Assembly (NCBI GenBank): GCA_944323495.1
Contig: CALUSZ010000037.1
Coordinates: forward strand, 1-19,219
Direction of reading: 5' to 3'
From: Candidatus Gastranaerophilales bacterium
GTDB taxonomy: Bacteria; Cyanobacteriota; Vampirovibrionia; Gastranaerophilales; Gastranaerophilaceae
Length of the DNA stretch: 19,219 nucleotides
Position 1 is the stretch's first letter; each line of letters starts with the position of its first letter. This document shows, one piece after another, positions 7,066 through 14,523 of this stretch. The notes below the pieces were generated by a model. The model had not been told where the DNA came from and did no database searches. It was given only the letters and a program-made list of their open reading frames with translations. The position numbers were made by a program, and so were the translations under genes.

Positions 7066-7380
7066 TTAGTATGTAAAATATCTGTCAAAATCAACGTCTT
7101 CAAAATTACATAGAAGGTGAAAAATATCATCGTCATCATCAAGCCGTTGGAAATTGTATTCATCAAATTTCCAATATTTAGGATTAATCCCCTTTACACG
7201 TACAATATTTTTATCCTTTAGAATTTGCAGTTTTTTTTTGACTTCTTCTAGCGGCAAATCTACTAATTTTGCAAGCTCAACAGCAGTAATACCGTCTTCG
7301 TGACTGTATTTCTCCGGGGTAAGGAACATGAGTTCCAAACCAACCATCTTTAAACTTGTATCTTCAGCTTCCGAACTCAT
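7066..7380 (-). CDS. Small winged-helix-like protein, function unknown
   Basis: A soluble 104-residue acidic protein. Residues 30-70 (ITAVELAKLVDLPLEEVKKK, then LQILKDKNIVRVKGIN) have the pattern of a helix-turn-helix with a following wing, as in small regulators that separate helix 3 from a beta-hairpin. The segment PKYWKFDEYNFQRL continues the wing. A DDDDD run (77-81) and an acidic, aromatic C-terminus follow, which is unusual for a DNA-binding protein and could mediate protein contacts. It converges on the amidase and is divergent from the MFS transporter gene. A perfect TATAAT lies six bases before the ATG, with no ribosome site, implying a leaderless mRNA. A transcriptional regulator of the neighbouring transporter is possible but is only inferred from position. 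Confidence 0.72.
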   Translation of the reverse strand: MSSEAEDTSLKMVGLELMFLTPEKYSHEDGITAVELAKLVDLPLEEVKKKLQILKDKNIVRVKGINPKYWKFDEYNFQRLDDDDDIFHLLCNFEDVDFDRYFTY

Positions 7381-7386
7381 ACGTTC

Positions 7387-7392
7387 ATTATA
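7387..7392 (-). promoter_or_regulatory. -10 box abutting the 7380 minus-strand start
   Basis: TATAAT on the minus strand (complement of 7387-7392) is followed by GAACGT and then the ATG. Transcription would start at or within two bases of the ATG. No strong -35 is visible. Confidence 0.45.
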
Positions 7393-7421
7393 ACTCTAAA
7401 CTTATATTTTGGGAAGATTAT

Positions 7422-7451
7422 TTGATTAATTTGAGCATTTTAGCCTATAAT
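7422..7451 (+). promoter_or_regulatory. Promoter of the MFS transporter gene
   Basis: TTGATT (7422-7427) and TATAAT (7446-7451) are 18 bases apart. Transcription would start near 7458, about four bases before the ATG at 7462, leaving no room for a Shine-Dalgarno sequence. Confidence 0.6.
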
Positions 7452-7461
7452 ATTCATTGGT

Positions 7462-8634
7462 ATGGAAAAAGGGATTAAAAATGCAAAAAGTGCTGTATTA
7501 TGGCTTTGTTTAGCCCACCTGGCCTGTGATGTTTACGGAGGGTTTCTCAATCCTATTATGCCCTTTATTGCTGCAAAGCTCGGATTCTCAATGGCAGTTG
7601 CAACTGTCATAATTAGTATTTCTCATATTTGTTCTTCAATGATGCAGCCTGTTTTTGGTTTTTTTGCGGATAATATTCTAAAAAGATTTTTTATCTTCTG
7701 GGGAGTAATTTTTGCTTCGGTTTTTATTCCGCTTACTCCCTCTGCTCCAAATATTCCGATTTTACTAATTTGTATGATTTTAGGAAGTCTTGGCGGTAGT
7801 TTCTTCCATCCGCAGGCAATGGGGTTTATAAATTATTTTTCAAAAACAAACTGTTCCGTTAATATGGGTATTTTTATGAGTATGGGCTCATTAGGGTTTG
7901 CGCTCGGGCCGCTGTTTGCAGCTCTGATAACCCAGGTGCTCGGACTTGAGATGCTTTCTTATACTTCAATCTTCGGGGTTACTCTGGCTCTAACTATGTT
8001 TTTCTGCGTGCCAAAGTTATCAAAATTAGAAAAGAAACCGGTACATAAAGAATTCTTTAAATCATTTAAAGAAATTTTAGGCTGCAAACAGATGAATTAT
8101 CTTATGCTGATTGCAATGATGAAATCGTTAATCACAAACAGCTCTTGCATTTTGCTTCCGTTTTTATGGAAATCAATGGAATATTCTCCTTTTTATATAG
8201 GGTTTGCTTTATTTTTATTTGTATTTGCAGGCGCAGTCGGTTCATTCTTAAGCTCCAGAGTTGAAAAGATTTTTGGCTCAAAACCCGTTATATACTTCTC
8301 TATGTGGGCAACTTTTCCTATGATGCTCTTGTTTGGGGCTACTTATAAAGAACATCCTGTTTTTTCTCTTTTAATATTTTTTATTATAGGATTTACTACA
8401 ATGCTGGCGCAGCCTATTGTTGTCGTTTGGGCACAGAGAACTCTTCCTGAGTATAAAAGTATTGTTGCCGGATTTATAAACGGTTTTTGTTGGGGAATTG
8501 TAGCTCTTTGTATGTCAGTTCTGGGTGCTGTTGCTCAAAAATTCGGGATTATGAATGTATTGGTTTTGCTAAGTATTGTACCGGCAATCTCTTCTTATTT
8601 CGTTAAATTTTTAAAGAAAGGTGAAAATTCTTAG
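7462..8634 (+). CDS. MFS transporter, fosmidomycin-resistance (Fsr)-like
   Basis: A 390-residue polytopic inner-membrane protein with about twelve hydrophobic segments, the normal length for the major facilitator superfamily. The opening HLACDVYGGFLNPIMPFI and the segment GGSFFHPQAMGF near residue 115 resemble the Fsr group (characteristic N-terminal H-x-x-x-D-x-Y and the GxxFHP block). That group includes drug and fosmidomycin efflux proteins as well as uncharacterised members. Substrate cannot be read from the sequence; efflux of a small amphipathic compound by proton antiport is the family expectation. No alternative in-frame start codon lies nearby, so the leaderless-looking ATG at 7462 is fairly secure. 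It is divergent from the winged-helix-like gene. Confidence 0.85.
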   Translation: MEKGIKNAKSAVLWLCLAHLACDVYGGFLNPIMPFIAAKLGFSMAVATVIISISHICSSMMQPVFGFFADNILKRFFIFWGVIFASVFIPLTPSAPNIPILLICMILGSLGGSFFHPQAMGFINYFSKTNCSVNMGIFMSMGSLGFALGPLFAALITQVLGLEMLSYTSIFGVTLALTMFFCVPKLSKLEKKPVHKEFFKSFKEILGCKQMNYLMLIAMMKSLITNSSCILLPFLWKSMEYSPFYIGFALFLFVFAGAVGSFLSSRVEKIFGSKPVIYFSMWATFPMMLLFGATYKEHPVFSLLIFFIIGFTTMLAQPIVVVWAQRTLPEYKSIVAGFINGFCWGIVALCMSVLGAVAQKFGIMNVLVLLSIVPAISSYFVKFLKKGENS

Positions 8635-8663
8635 TTTACCCTTGATAACCTTTTTGGTATAAT
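8635..8663 (+). promoter_or_regulatory. Promoter of the LptF-Ycf46 gene run
   Basis: TTTACC (8635-8640), a 17-base spacer and TATAAT (8658-8663) with an extended TGG at 8655-8657. The 13 bases 8651-8663 are identical to 265-277 at the glycosyltransferase promoter. The predicted leader to the ATG at 8676 is about five bases. Confidence 0.6.
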
Positions 8664-8675
8664 ATTAAAGAGCTG

Positions 8676-9803
8676 ATGAATAAGTATATAAAAAATTTGA
8701 TATATCAATTAAAAAATATGAAACTGCTTGATAAGTATATATTAAAGCAGGTTATTGAGATGTTTATAATGGGGGTTCTTGTTTTTACTTCTATAATTTT
8801 TGCATCGGATACATTTATAACATTGATTAAGCAGATTTCAATGTATGGAATCCCTTTCAAAATAGCATTTTTAATAATTATTCTTCACCTTCCGTCAGTA
8901 TTTGTAATGACAATCCCAATGGGTGTATTGCTTGCTACTGTTATGACTCTGAATGGATTGAGTTTAAGCTCTGAAATAACAGTAATGCGTGCCTGCGGAA
9001 TCGGGTTAAATCGTATTGCAAAACCTATTTTTATTTTTGCGATAGTAATGGCTTGTGTAAGCTTTATTCTTAATGAAACAATTGTTCCAATAATGACCAA
9101 ACAGTCAACGGACTTGGCTCTCTATGCATTCAGTAAAAAAAATATTCCGGAAGGCAAGCATAATTTTACATTCAAAGAAGTTAAAGACGGGGGGCTTTTA
9201 AAACGTCTTTTCTATGTTGGGGATTGTACTGATAAACAGCTTCATAATATAACTGTTTTGGATGCTTCAAAAGATGGTACAATACAAATTCTGCAGGCAA
9301 GGCAGGGTGCTACAACTCCTGAAGGCTGGAAATTCCAAAAAGGTGCAATTTATACTGTTACAGATAGCGGAAAAACTCTTGATACAACACTTTTTGAAGA
9401 TTCTACCGTAAAATTCGGTATGGATTTATCAAAAGAAATGGATAGAAACCTCGCAAGTGAACATAATTTTATAGAACTTTGTAAGTTTTTGGCTCAAAAT
9501 GATGTAGAAAAGAAGCAGGAACTTAAAATCAGCTTGTTTGATAAAATTGCTCTTCCTCTTACAACGATAGTTTTGGTGCTAATCGGAGTTCCGCTTGCAA
9601 TAACTCCGCCAAGGGTGAGATATAACAGAGGGTTTTTATTTAGTATTTTAATTATTTTTGCATATTATCTGATAAGAGCTCTCTCTATATCATTCGGGGA
9701 AGCCGGCTCTCTGATGCCTGTTATAGCTGCTTTTATGCCTAATATTATTTTGACAATAATTGGAATAGGTTTGTATTACAGAAAAGTTTATACAATCTGC
9801 TAG
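8676..9803 (+). CDS. LptF/LptG family permease
   Basis: Membrane subunit type of the LptB2FG transporter, which extracts lipopolysaccharide from the inner membrane and drives it to the outer membrane. The 375 residues have the family layout: transmembrane helices at about 24-48, 65-90 and 113-133, a periplasmic beta-jellyroll of about 150 residues (LLKRLFYVGDC through VKFGMDLSKE), then three C-terminal helices after IALPLTTIVLVLIGVPLAIT. The internal Met15 gives MKLLDKYILKQ, which matches the usual family N-terminus, so 8718 is an alternative start. Neither start has a clear ribosome site, but the promoter only 12 bases before 8676 favours that one. Whether it is LptF or LptG cannot be told alone; many cyanobacteria have a single such protein. 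It heads the run containing the radical SAM and AAA+ genes. Confidence 0.85.
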   Translation: MNKYIKNLIYQLKNMKLLDKYILKQVIEMFIMGVLVFTSIIFASDTFITLIKQISMYGIPFKIAFLIIILHLPSVFVMTIPMGVLLATVMTLNGLSLSSEITVMRACGIGLNRIAKPIFIFAIVMACVSFILNETIVPIMTKQSTDLALYAFSKKNIPEGKHNFTFKEVKDGGLLKRLFYVGDCTDKQLHNITVLDASKDGTIQILQARQGATTPEGWKFQKGAIYTVTDSGKTLDTTLFEDSTVKFGMDLSKEMDRNLASEHNFIELCKFLAQNDVEKKQELKISLFDKIALPLTTIVLVLIGVPLAITPPRVRYNRGFLFSILIIFAYYLIRALSISFGEAGSLMPVIAAFMPNIILTIIGIGLYYRKVYTIC

Positions 9804-9815
9804 GAGGCGGTCGGC

Positions 9816-10613
9816 ATGAGATATGCTCAATGGAGATTAATAGCAGCAGCTTTAGGGCTAATAGTGTATTTGTTCATTATGTTTCCTATTCCTGCAATAG
9901 TTATTTCTGTGGTTTTAATCACCGGGTATATCTGTTTAACCCGTGCAAATACAAGAAATACAATAGAATATGGGCAAGAACTCCGGCGCAGAGAAGCTTT
10001 GAGGACTGCAAAAATATATCTGTCTCCATATAAAGATATTTGGTGGAATTTGAAATTATCCAATAAGTATTGTTCTCTAAAATTAGGACTTGACGGGTTA
10101 ACTATAACAGCAACTGAAAAAAACTCCGGGGGTGGGGCTTATAGAAGTTTTCGCGTTGTTGAATCAAGAGTTCATGCAATGCAGGACTTGTGGGATATGT
10201 TTTGTATAAGCTTTAGCCATAATACCACATATGATGGTCTTGTAAATGATTGTAAATTATATCAGGTTGTAGTTGAGGAGAGGATTATAGGAGATCCTAA
10301 AACATTAAATGTAGAAACAGTTCAGCAAAAAAGCATACCCGCAAAAAAGCCGCTTAAACCTGTTGAAAAAACTGATATAAATAATGCTTCTGAAGTAGAG
10401 TTAACAGCTCTTCCCGGGATTAGTATCGTAATGGCCAAAAAGATTATCAAAAAGCGGGAAGAAATCGGCGGGTTTAAAAATATAAATGATTTCTTTTTGT
10501 TTCTTAAACTAAAACCGCATATGGAAGAACAATTGAAGTTTCTTGTGTGTGTTAATAAGATGAAAGGTTCTTTGAATATTGAAAGATATAAAGAAAGAAA
10601 TGTAGATTTATGA
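9816..10613 (+). CDS. Membrane protein with C-terminal helix-hairpin-helix domain
   Basis: A 265-residue protein with two closely spaced hydrophobic helices (about 8-22 and 24-41), a charged linker, a middle domain ending in NTTYDGL (136-142), a lysine/proline-rich spacer (168-185) and a ComEA-type helix-hairpin-helix unit at about 186-240. The last begins with TDINNASEVELTALPGI and continues to AKKIIKKREEIGGF. Such units bind DNA backbone or act as protein-binding modules. The final 38 residues, from LFLKLKPHM to VDL, closely match the end of the next protein. A perfect AGGAGG (9802-9807) stands eight bases before the ATG and overlaps the upstream stop. The stop overlaps the next ATG (ATGA). 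Function is unknown; a membrane-tethered scaffold is one reading. Confidence 0.78.
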   Translation: MRYAQWRLIAAALGLIVYLFIMFPIPAIVISVVLITGYICLTRANTRNTIEYGQELRRREALRTAKIYLSPYKDIWWNLKLSNKYCSLKLGLDGLTITATEKNSGGGAYRSFRVVESRVHAMQDLWDMFCISFSHNTTYDGLVNDCKLYQVVVEERIIGDPKTLNVETVQQKSIPAKKPLKPVEKTDINNASEVELTALPGISIVMAKKIIKKREEIGGFKNINDFFLFLKLKPHMEEQLKFLVCVNKMKGSLNIERYKERNVDL

Positions 10614-11236
10614 AAAAGAACAAGATTTTTGCTATATTATTAGTAAGTACCTTTATAGTTGGTATCACAGGATTGCTATTAGTAAATTTTGTAATTTCAA
10701 GCAATATAATATTTTGGGGATTCTCAAAAGGGCTTTTGCTGGTATTAGGGTTTTTATTAATCTTTTTGTTCGGGTTGATGCTAGCTAATTTGTCTTTTTT
10801 AGTTTCGTTTTTTAAATTATTACTAGAGAAAAATTTAATAATAGAAAATAGGTGCTTATGTTTAAAAAATAAAAATTGCAAAATTAAATTATCATGGTAC
10901 AATAGACTGACTTGCTATCAAAATGGCAGGATAGTATTTGAAATAGAAGCAAAAAATATAGTGTTATATTATTTAGCCAGAATTGCGTTGGGCCCGGTGA
11001 ATTTTACAAGTATGAATTATATATTCATAGATTTAATTGCAGACAAATTTAATAAGACCATAGATGCGAAAGCTATATTAAAATATATAAACGAAAACTT
11101 TACGTTTAATAAAAAAGATTTATTTCTGCGCCTGAAGCCTCACATGGCAGGTATTTTGCGCGAACAAATATGTATAAACCCGATAAAGATTTCTCCTGCG
11201 CGAATAAAACGTGTAGAGCGTGAGGTTGACTTATGA
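10610..11236 (+). CDS. Membrane protein, paralogue of the preceding protein's C-terminal region
   Basis: A 208-residue protein with two or three hydrophobic helices (about 7-29 and 33-72) and a soluble C-terminal half. Its last 38 residues, from LFLRLKPHM to REVDL, are identical at 18 of 38 positions to the end of the preceding protein when I align them by eye. The segment before this (AKAILKYINENFTF) looks like a decayed helix-hairpin-helix in which the GI hairpin is lost. It starts with ATGA overlap on the upstream stop and ends the same way into the next gene, which points to coupled translation. The sequence is more AT-rich and lysine/asparagine-rich than the flanking genes. No enzymatic motif is visible. 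Confidence 0.7.
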   Translation: MKKNKIFAILLVSTFIVGITGLLLVNFVISSNIIFWGFSKGLLLVLGFLLIFLFGLMLANLSFLVSFFKLLLEKNLIIENRCLCLKNKNCKIKLSWYNRLTCYQNGRIVFEIEAKNIVLYYLARIALGPVNFTSMNYIFIDLIADKFNKTIDAKAILKYINENFTFNKKDLFLRLKPHMAGILREQICINPIKISPARIKRVEREVDL

Positions 11237-11736
11237 ATACAGCACTTATAGCAATAGGTATTATTTTAATTTCAGTAATAGAATATATACCGTCTGAAGC
11301 AAAGCTTCCTATCGGCTGTTGTTATATAATTGGATGGATAGTTTGTTATTTATCAAATAAGCTGCATTATTTAGCAAAACAAAGAATTCTAAATTCTGTA
11401 AATAAATATATAAGGTGTAAAGGCAATAATCTTGATAACGGACAAATAAAAAACTTACGTATCATAAACGATCACGTTTATGTAGCAGTGAAAATTAATA
11501 CTATAGCAATTTGTAATGAGTATTTTGTTACAACTATAAAAAATACAAATACAAAAGAAATTGAAAAAATATTTTTGTATCTCTGTAAAAATTTTAACGA
11601 CAATACTACATACGAATCTCTCACAGATGCTATTAAAAAATATTCTCATTTAAGTAATAAGGGGTTTAAAGTTAATCCGCCGTTAGATACACAATATATA
11701 ACTAACGCTCAAAATGAAAGGAAAAATGAAGCTTAG
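11233..11736 (+). CDS. Small membrane protein related to the two preceding genes
   Basis: A 167-residue protein with two hydrophobic helices (about 3-18 and 26-42) and a soluble domain. The stretch LCKNFNDNTTYESL (117-130) matches FCISFSHNTTYDGL (129-142) of the first membrane protein in the trio, including the NTTY core and the spacing to a later K-x-Y. It lacks the helix-hairpin-helix and the VDL tail. It overlaps the upstream gene by four bases and the radical SAM gene by 11 to 23 bases depending on the start used. Function is unknown. With its neighbours it appears to be part of a tandem family that has diverged, each copy keeping a different part of a common plan. Confidence 0.65.
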   Translation: MNTALIAIGIILISVIEYIPSEAKLPIGCCYIIGWIVCYLSNKLHYLAKQRILNSVNKYIRCKGNNLDNGQIKNLRIINDHVYVAVKINTIAICNEYFVTTIKNTNTKEIEKIFLYLCKNFNDNTTYESLTDAIKKYSHLSNKGFKVNPPLDTQYITNAQNERKNEA

Positions 11737-12325
11737 GATATTTAACATTCTTAAAAATACAAAAGTTGAAGGGCCCGGGAATCGTTATTGTATCTGGACT
11801 CAAGGCTGTTTTCGCCATTGCAGGGGCTGTCAGGCTCCCCATACCTGGTCACATAGCGGAGGAAGATTATTTGATGTTGAGGATATAATCGCTGATATTT
11901 TGAACCAAAAAGATATTGAGGGAATTACTTTTTTAGGCGGCGAACCCTTTGAACAGGCGCAAGCGTGCGGAACAATTGCAAAATCGGTAAAATCCGATGG
12001 GCTTAGCGTTTTATGTTTTACCGGCGGACTTATTGAAGATTTAAGAGCGGATAGTAAGAACAAGCTGCTTTTAGAAAATACGGACCTGCTTATAGACGGG
12101 CCATTTGAGATAGAAAAAACTGATTATTCCCGTCCCTGGTGCGGTTCTTCCAATCAAAGATATCATTTTTTGACAGATAGATATAATGAAGAAATTTTTA
12201 CTAAATACAAAAACAAAGTAGAGGTTAATATTTCAAAAAATGGGGTTGTTTTTATGAATGGTATGGGTAATTTTAATGAGATACTGCAAAAGATTGATTT
12301 ATTCCCCGCTGAAAAAATGTTATAA
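11714..12325 (+). CDS. NrdG-like radical SAM protein with 4Fe-4S single-cluster domain
   Basis: Predicted to bind one 4Fe-4S cluster and S-adenosylmethionine to make a 5'-deoxyadenosyl radical. The 203 residues are short, as in activases such as NrdG and PflA. The cluster motif is CFRHCRGC with C32, C36 and C39 (C-x3-C-x2-C), preceded by the family's RYCIWTQG, and the SAM-contact GGEP motif appears in FLGGEPFEQ near residue 75. No glycyl-radical enzyme (NrdD, PflB) lies beside it, unlike typical nrdG. Instead it lies 21 bases before a Ycf46-like AAA+ ATPase. ATG at 11714 has no ribosome site; ATG at 11726 (MKLRIFNI) has AAGGA three bases upstream and is equally likely. An activase for a distant partner, or an enzyme working with the AAA+ protein, are the main options. 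Confidence 0.82.
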   Translation: MKGKMKLRIFNILKNTKVEGPGNRYCIWTQGCFRHCRGCQAPHTWSHSGGRLFDVEDIIADILNQKDIEGITFLGGEPFEQAQACGTIAKSVKSDGLSVLCFTGGLIEDLRADSKNKLLLENTDLLIDGPFEIEKTDYSRPWCGSSNQRYHFLTDRYNEEIFTKYKNKVEVNISKNGVVFMNGMGNFNEILQKIDLFPAEKML

Positions 12326-12346
12326 ATTAATAAAAAAGAGGACTAT

Positions 12347-13957
12347 ATGGCATACAAATTATCAAATCTTATAAGAGCAAGATTCCCATTAATATACGTT
12401 ACAACTTTTGAAGAAGATAGAGTTACAAAGTATATTAAATCGGTTGTTACAGATGTTAAGCAGGTTAAATTCGCAAGAGAAGTCTTTACCTGGACGCAAA
12501 CAGCGGGGCTTTATAACGATACACAGAAAAAATCCGTTTCTGACACTACTTGTCCTAATAAGATGCTTGAATATATAAGAAGATACGATAAGGACGCCGT
12601 ATTTATTATTTACGATTTTCATGTAAATTTCGGGCCTAAGAATAGAACTCCTGATTACGGAGTTATAAGAAAAATAAGAGATATTATTCCGGATTTAAAA
12701 CTCGGTGCTGTTAGAAAAACTATATTTTTTGTTGCACCGGAACTTTTGATTCCGGAATCTTTGCAAAAAGAGATTACGATTTTTGATTTTCCTCTTCCGA
12801 CTCTAAAAGAGGTCAGGGCAAAGTTTGACAGCATGCTTAATCAAAATAAAACTGTTGAAACTAATATGACGGAAGAAGAGAAGGATAAATTGTGTAAGGC
12901 GGCTCTGGGGTTAACATTACAGGAGGCAGAAAGCGCATTTGCCCTTGCAATGGTTAATGACGGGAAAATTGATATAAAAGACTTGCCCGTAATATTGGAA
13001 GAAAAGGTTCAGGTTATTAAAAAGACCGGCATTTTGGAATTCATAAAATCGGATTACACGATTAAAGATATAGGCGGGCTGGATAATTTAAAGAATTGGC
13101 TTTTGAAACGTAATAATTCCTGGTCAGAACAGGCAAAGAAATATTGTATTCCAGCACCAAAAGGAGTGCTTGTAACAGGTGTTCCTGGCTGCGGAAAGAG
13201 TTTGACAGCAAAAGCAATGAGTACAATCTGGCAGCTTCCTCTTTTGAAGCTTGATTTCGGAAAAGTCTTTTCTGGGCTTGTCGGAAGTTCGGAAGAAAAT
13301 ATGAGACGTGCACTTGCGACAGCAGAAGCGGTTGCGCCTTCCATATTATGGATAGATGAAATCGAAAAAGGACTAAGCGGTTTAGGTTCAAACGGCGATA
13401 GCGGAGTCTCTTCAAGAATATTCGGACAATTCTTAACCTGGATGCAGGAAAAAGAAGCTCCTGTATTTGTTATTGCAACTGCTAATAATATAAGTACTTT
13501 ACCTCCGGAATTATTAAGAAAAGGCCGTTTTGATGAAATTTTCTTTGTTGATTTGCCGACTTTAACTGAAAGAAAAGAAATTTTTAAGCTTCATCTGGAA
13601 AAACGGCTTAAAGATAAAGAGGTTGCAAGTGAGGTTGCGGGGGTTAAGAATTTATGCAGCGAACTTGCAAAAATGACAGAAGGTTTTATTGGCTCTGAAA
13701 TCGAGCAGGTCGTTGTCTCTGCTCTGTGTGATGCTTTCTTTGAAAACAGACCGCTTAAGTTTGAGGATTTAGCCAAAAATATTCAAACAACGGTTCCGCT
13801 TTCTATGACACAGAGAGAACAGATTCTTTCTTTAAGAGCTTGGGCAAATGTTAGAGCTGTTTCTGCAACTAAGACATCTAACCTTAAGCAGTACACCAAA
13901 GAGGTTAATGAAGAAAATATTACAGCTTCAAGAGGCGGAAGAACTCTGGATTTTTAA
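12347..13957 (+). CDS. ycf46: Ycf46-like AAA+ ATPase
   Basis: A 536-residue protein with the two-part plan of cyanobacterial and plastid Ycf46. The N-terminal half (LIRARFPLIYVTTFEEDRV, later VFIIYDFH and FFVAPEL) is a degenerate ATPase-like domain without a Walker A. It is followed by a classical AAA domain with Walker A GVPGCGKS (278-285), Walker B ILWIDE (333-338), sensor ATANN (377-381), the GRFD arginine-finger region (393-396) and a helical lid with EGFIGSEIEQ. All catalytic residues are present, so it should hydrolyse ATP, probably as a hexamer remodelling a protein partner. GAGGA (12338-12342) precedes the ATG. In Cyanobacteria Ycf46 has been linked to photosynthesis and carbon use, but homologues in non-photosynthetic bacteria indicate a more basic role. 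The downstream DUF1257-like and DUF2997 genes are its known companions. Confidence 0.82.
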   Translation: MAYKLSNLIRARFPLIYVTTFEEDRVTKYIKSVVTDVKQVKFAREVFTWTQTAGLYNDTQKKSVSDTTCPNKMLEYIRRYDKDAVFIIYDFHVNFGPKNRTPDYGVIRKIRDIIPDLKLGAVRKTIFFVAPELLIPESLQKEITIFDFPLPTLKEVRAKFDSMLNQNKTVETNMTEEEKDKLCKAALGLTLQEAESAFALAMVNDGKIDIKDLPVILEEKVQVIKKTGILEFIKSDYTIKDIGGLDNLKNWLLKRNNSWSEQAKKYCIPAPKGVLVTGVPGCGKSLTAKAMSTIWQLPLLKLDFGKVFSGLVGSSEENMRRALATAEAVAPSILWIDEIEKGLSGLGSNGDSGVSSRIFGQFLTWMQEKEAPVFVIATANNISTLPPELLRKGRFDEIFFVDLPTLTERKEIFKLHLEKRLKDKEVASEVAGVKNLCSELAKMTEGFIGSEIEQVVVSALCDAFFENRPLKFEDLAKNIQTTVPLSMTQREQILSLRAWANVRAVSATKTSNLKQYTKEVNEENITASRGGRTLDF

Positions 13958-13977
13958 GATAATAGGAGAATATTTTT

Positions 13978-14514
13978 ATGTCATGTACAGTATTTGCACT
14001 TCCATACGCACTAGCCTGGGTAATCGGCTCTGTTGTAGTTAGTGCGGTAAATGCAAGAGATGAAATCGGCGGTTTAAATGATGTCGATTTTGATAATTTG
14101 GATAATATTCAAGCGCCTTGCGAAGATGTAACGGTTATAACGGATAAACATTTTATTGAAAAAAGCTTTGAAACAGCTTTTATGGATAAAGATCTTCTTA
14201 TTAAAACACTGGAAGAGCACGGAGTACAAGGTGTTTCGGAAGATGAATTCGGCAGAATATCAGGAAGGGTTGACAGCTATGCGCTTAATTTTGAAAAAAT
14301 GGAAAGTGATAAGCCTTATTTCTTAAGAATATTCTGCCTTGATACGGATAACGCAGAAGAAAAGCTTGGTGATTTGAGTTCTGAATATGCACTGAATGTT
14401 CAGGAAGAAGCTTATCTTAATATTGTAGATAAACTCAAAGAAAATAATATGCAGCTAGAAGATGAAGAGGTTATGGACGATAACACGATTGTCCTGACTG
14501 TAAATCTGGATTAA
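13978..14514 (+). CDS. DUF1257 (Ycf35)-like protein with hydrophobic N-terminus
   Basis: A 178-residue acidic protein. The N-terminal MSCTVFALPYALAWVIGSVV is a likely membrane segment, followed by a short acidic linker. The core (about 58-175) starts HFIEKSFETAFMDKDLLIKT and LEEHG and ends EYALNVQEEAYLNIVDKL followed by an acid-rich EDEEVMDDNTIVLTVNL. This follows the plan of DUF1257/Ycf35: an opening helix that pairs with a hairpin, and a late helix followed by a strand of alternating hydrophobic residues. AGGAG (13964-13968) sits nine bases before the ATG. The assignment leans partly on context, since DUF1257 commonly lies between ycf46-like and DUF2997 genes; by sequence alone it is moderate. 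It is longer than Ycf35 (about 110-130 residues) because of the N-terminal extension. Function is unknown. Confidence 0.6.
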   Translation: MSCTVFALPYALAWVIGSVVVSAVNARDEIGGLNDVDFDNLDNIQAPCEDVTVITDKHFIEKSFETAFMDKDLLIKTLEEHGVQGVSEDEFGRISGRVDSYALNFEKMESDKPYFLRIFCLDTDNAEEKLGDLSSEYALNVQEEAYLNIVDKLKENNMQLEDEEVMDDNTIVLTVNLD

Positions 14515-14523
14515 GGAGTTGAT

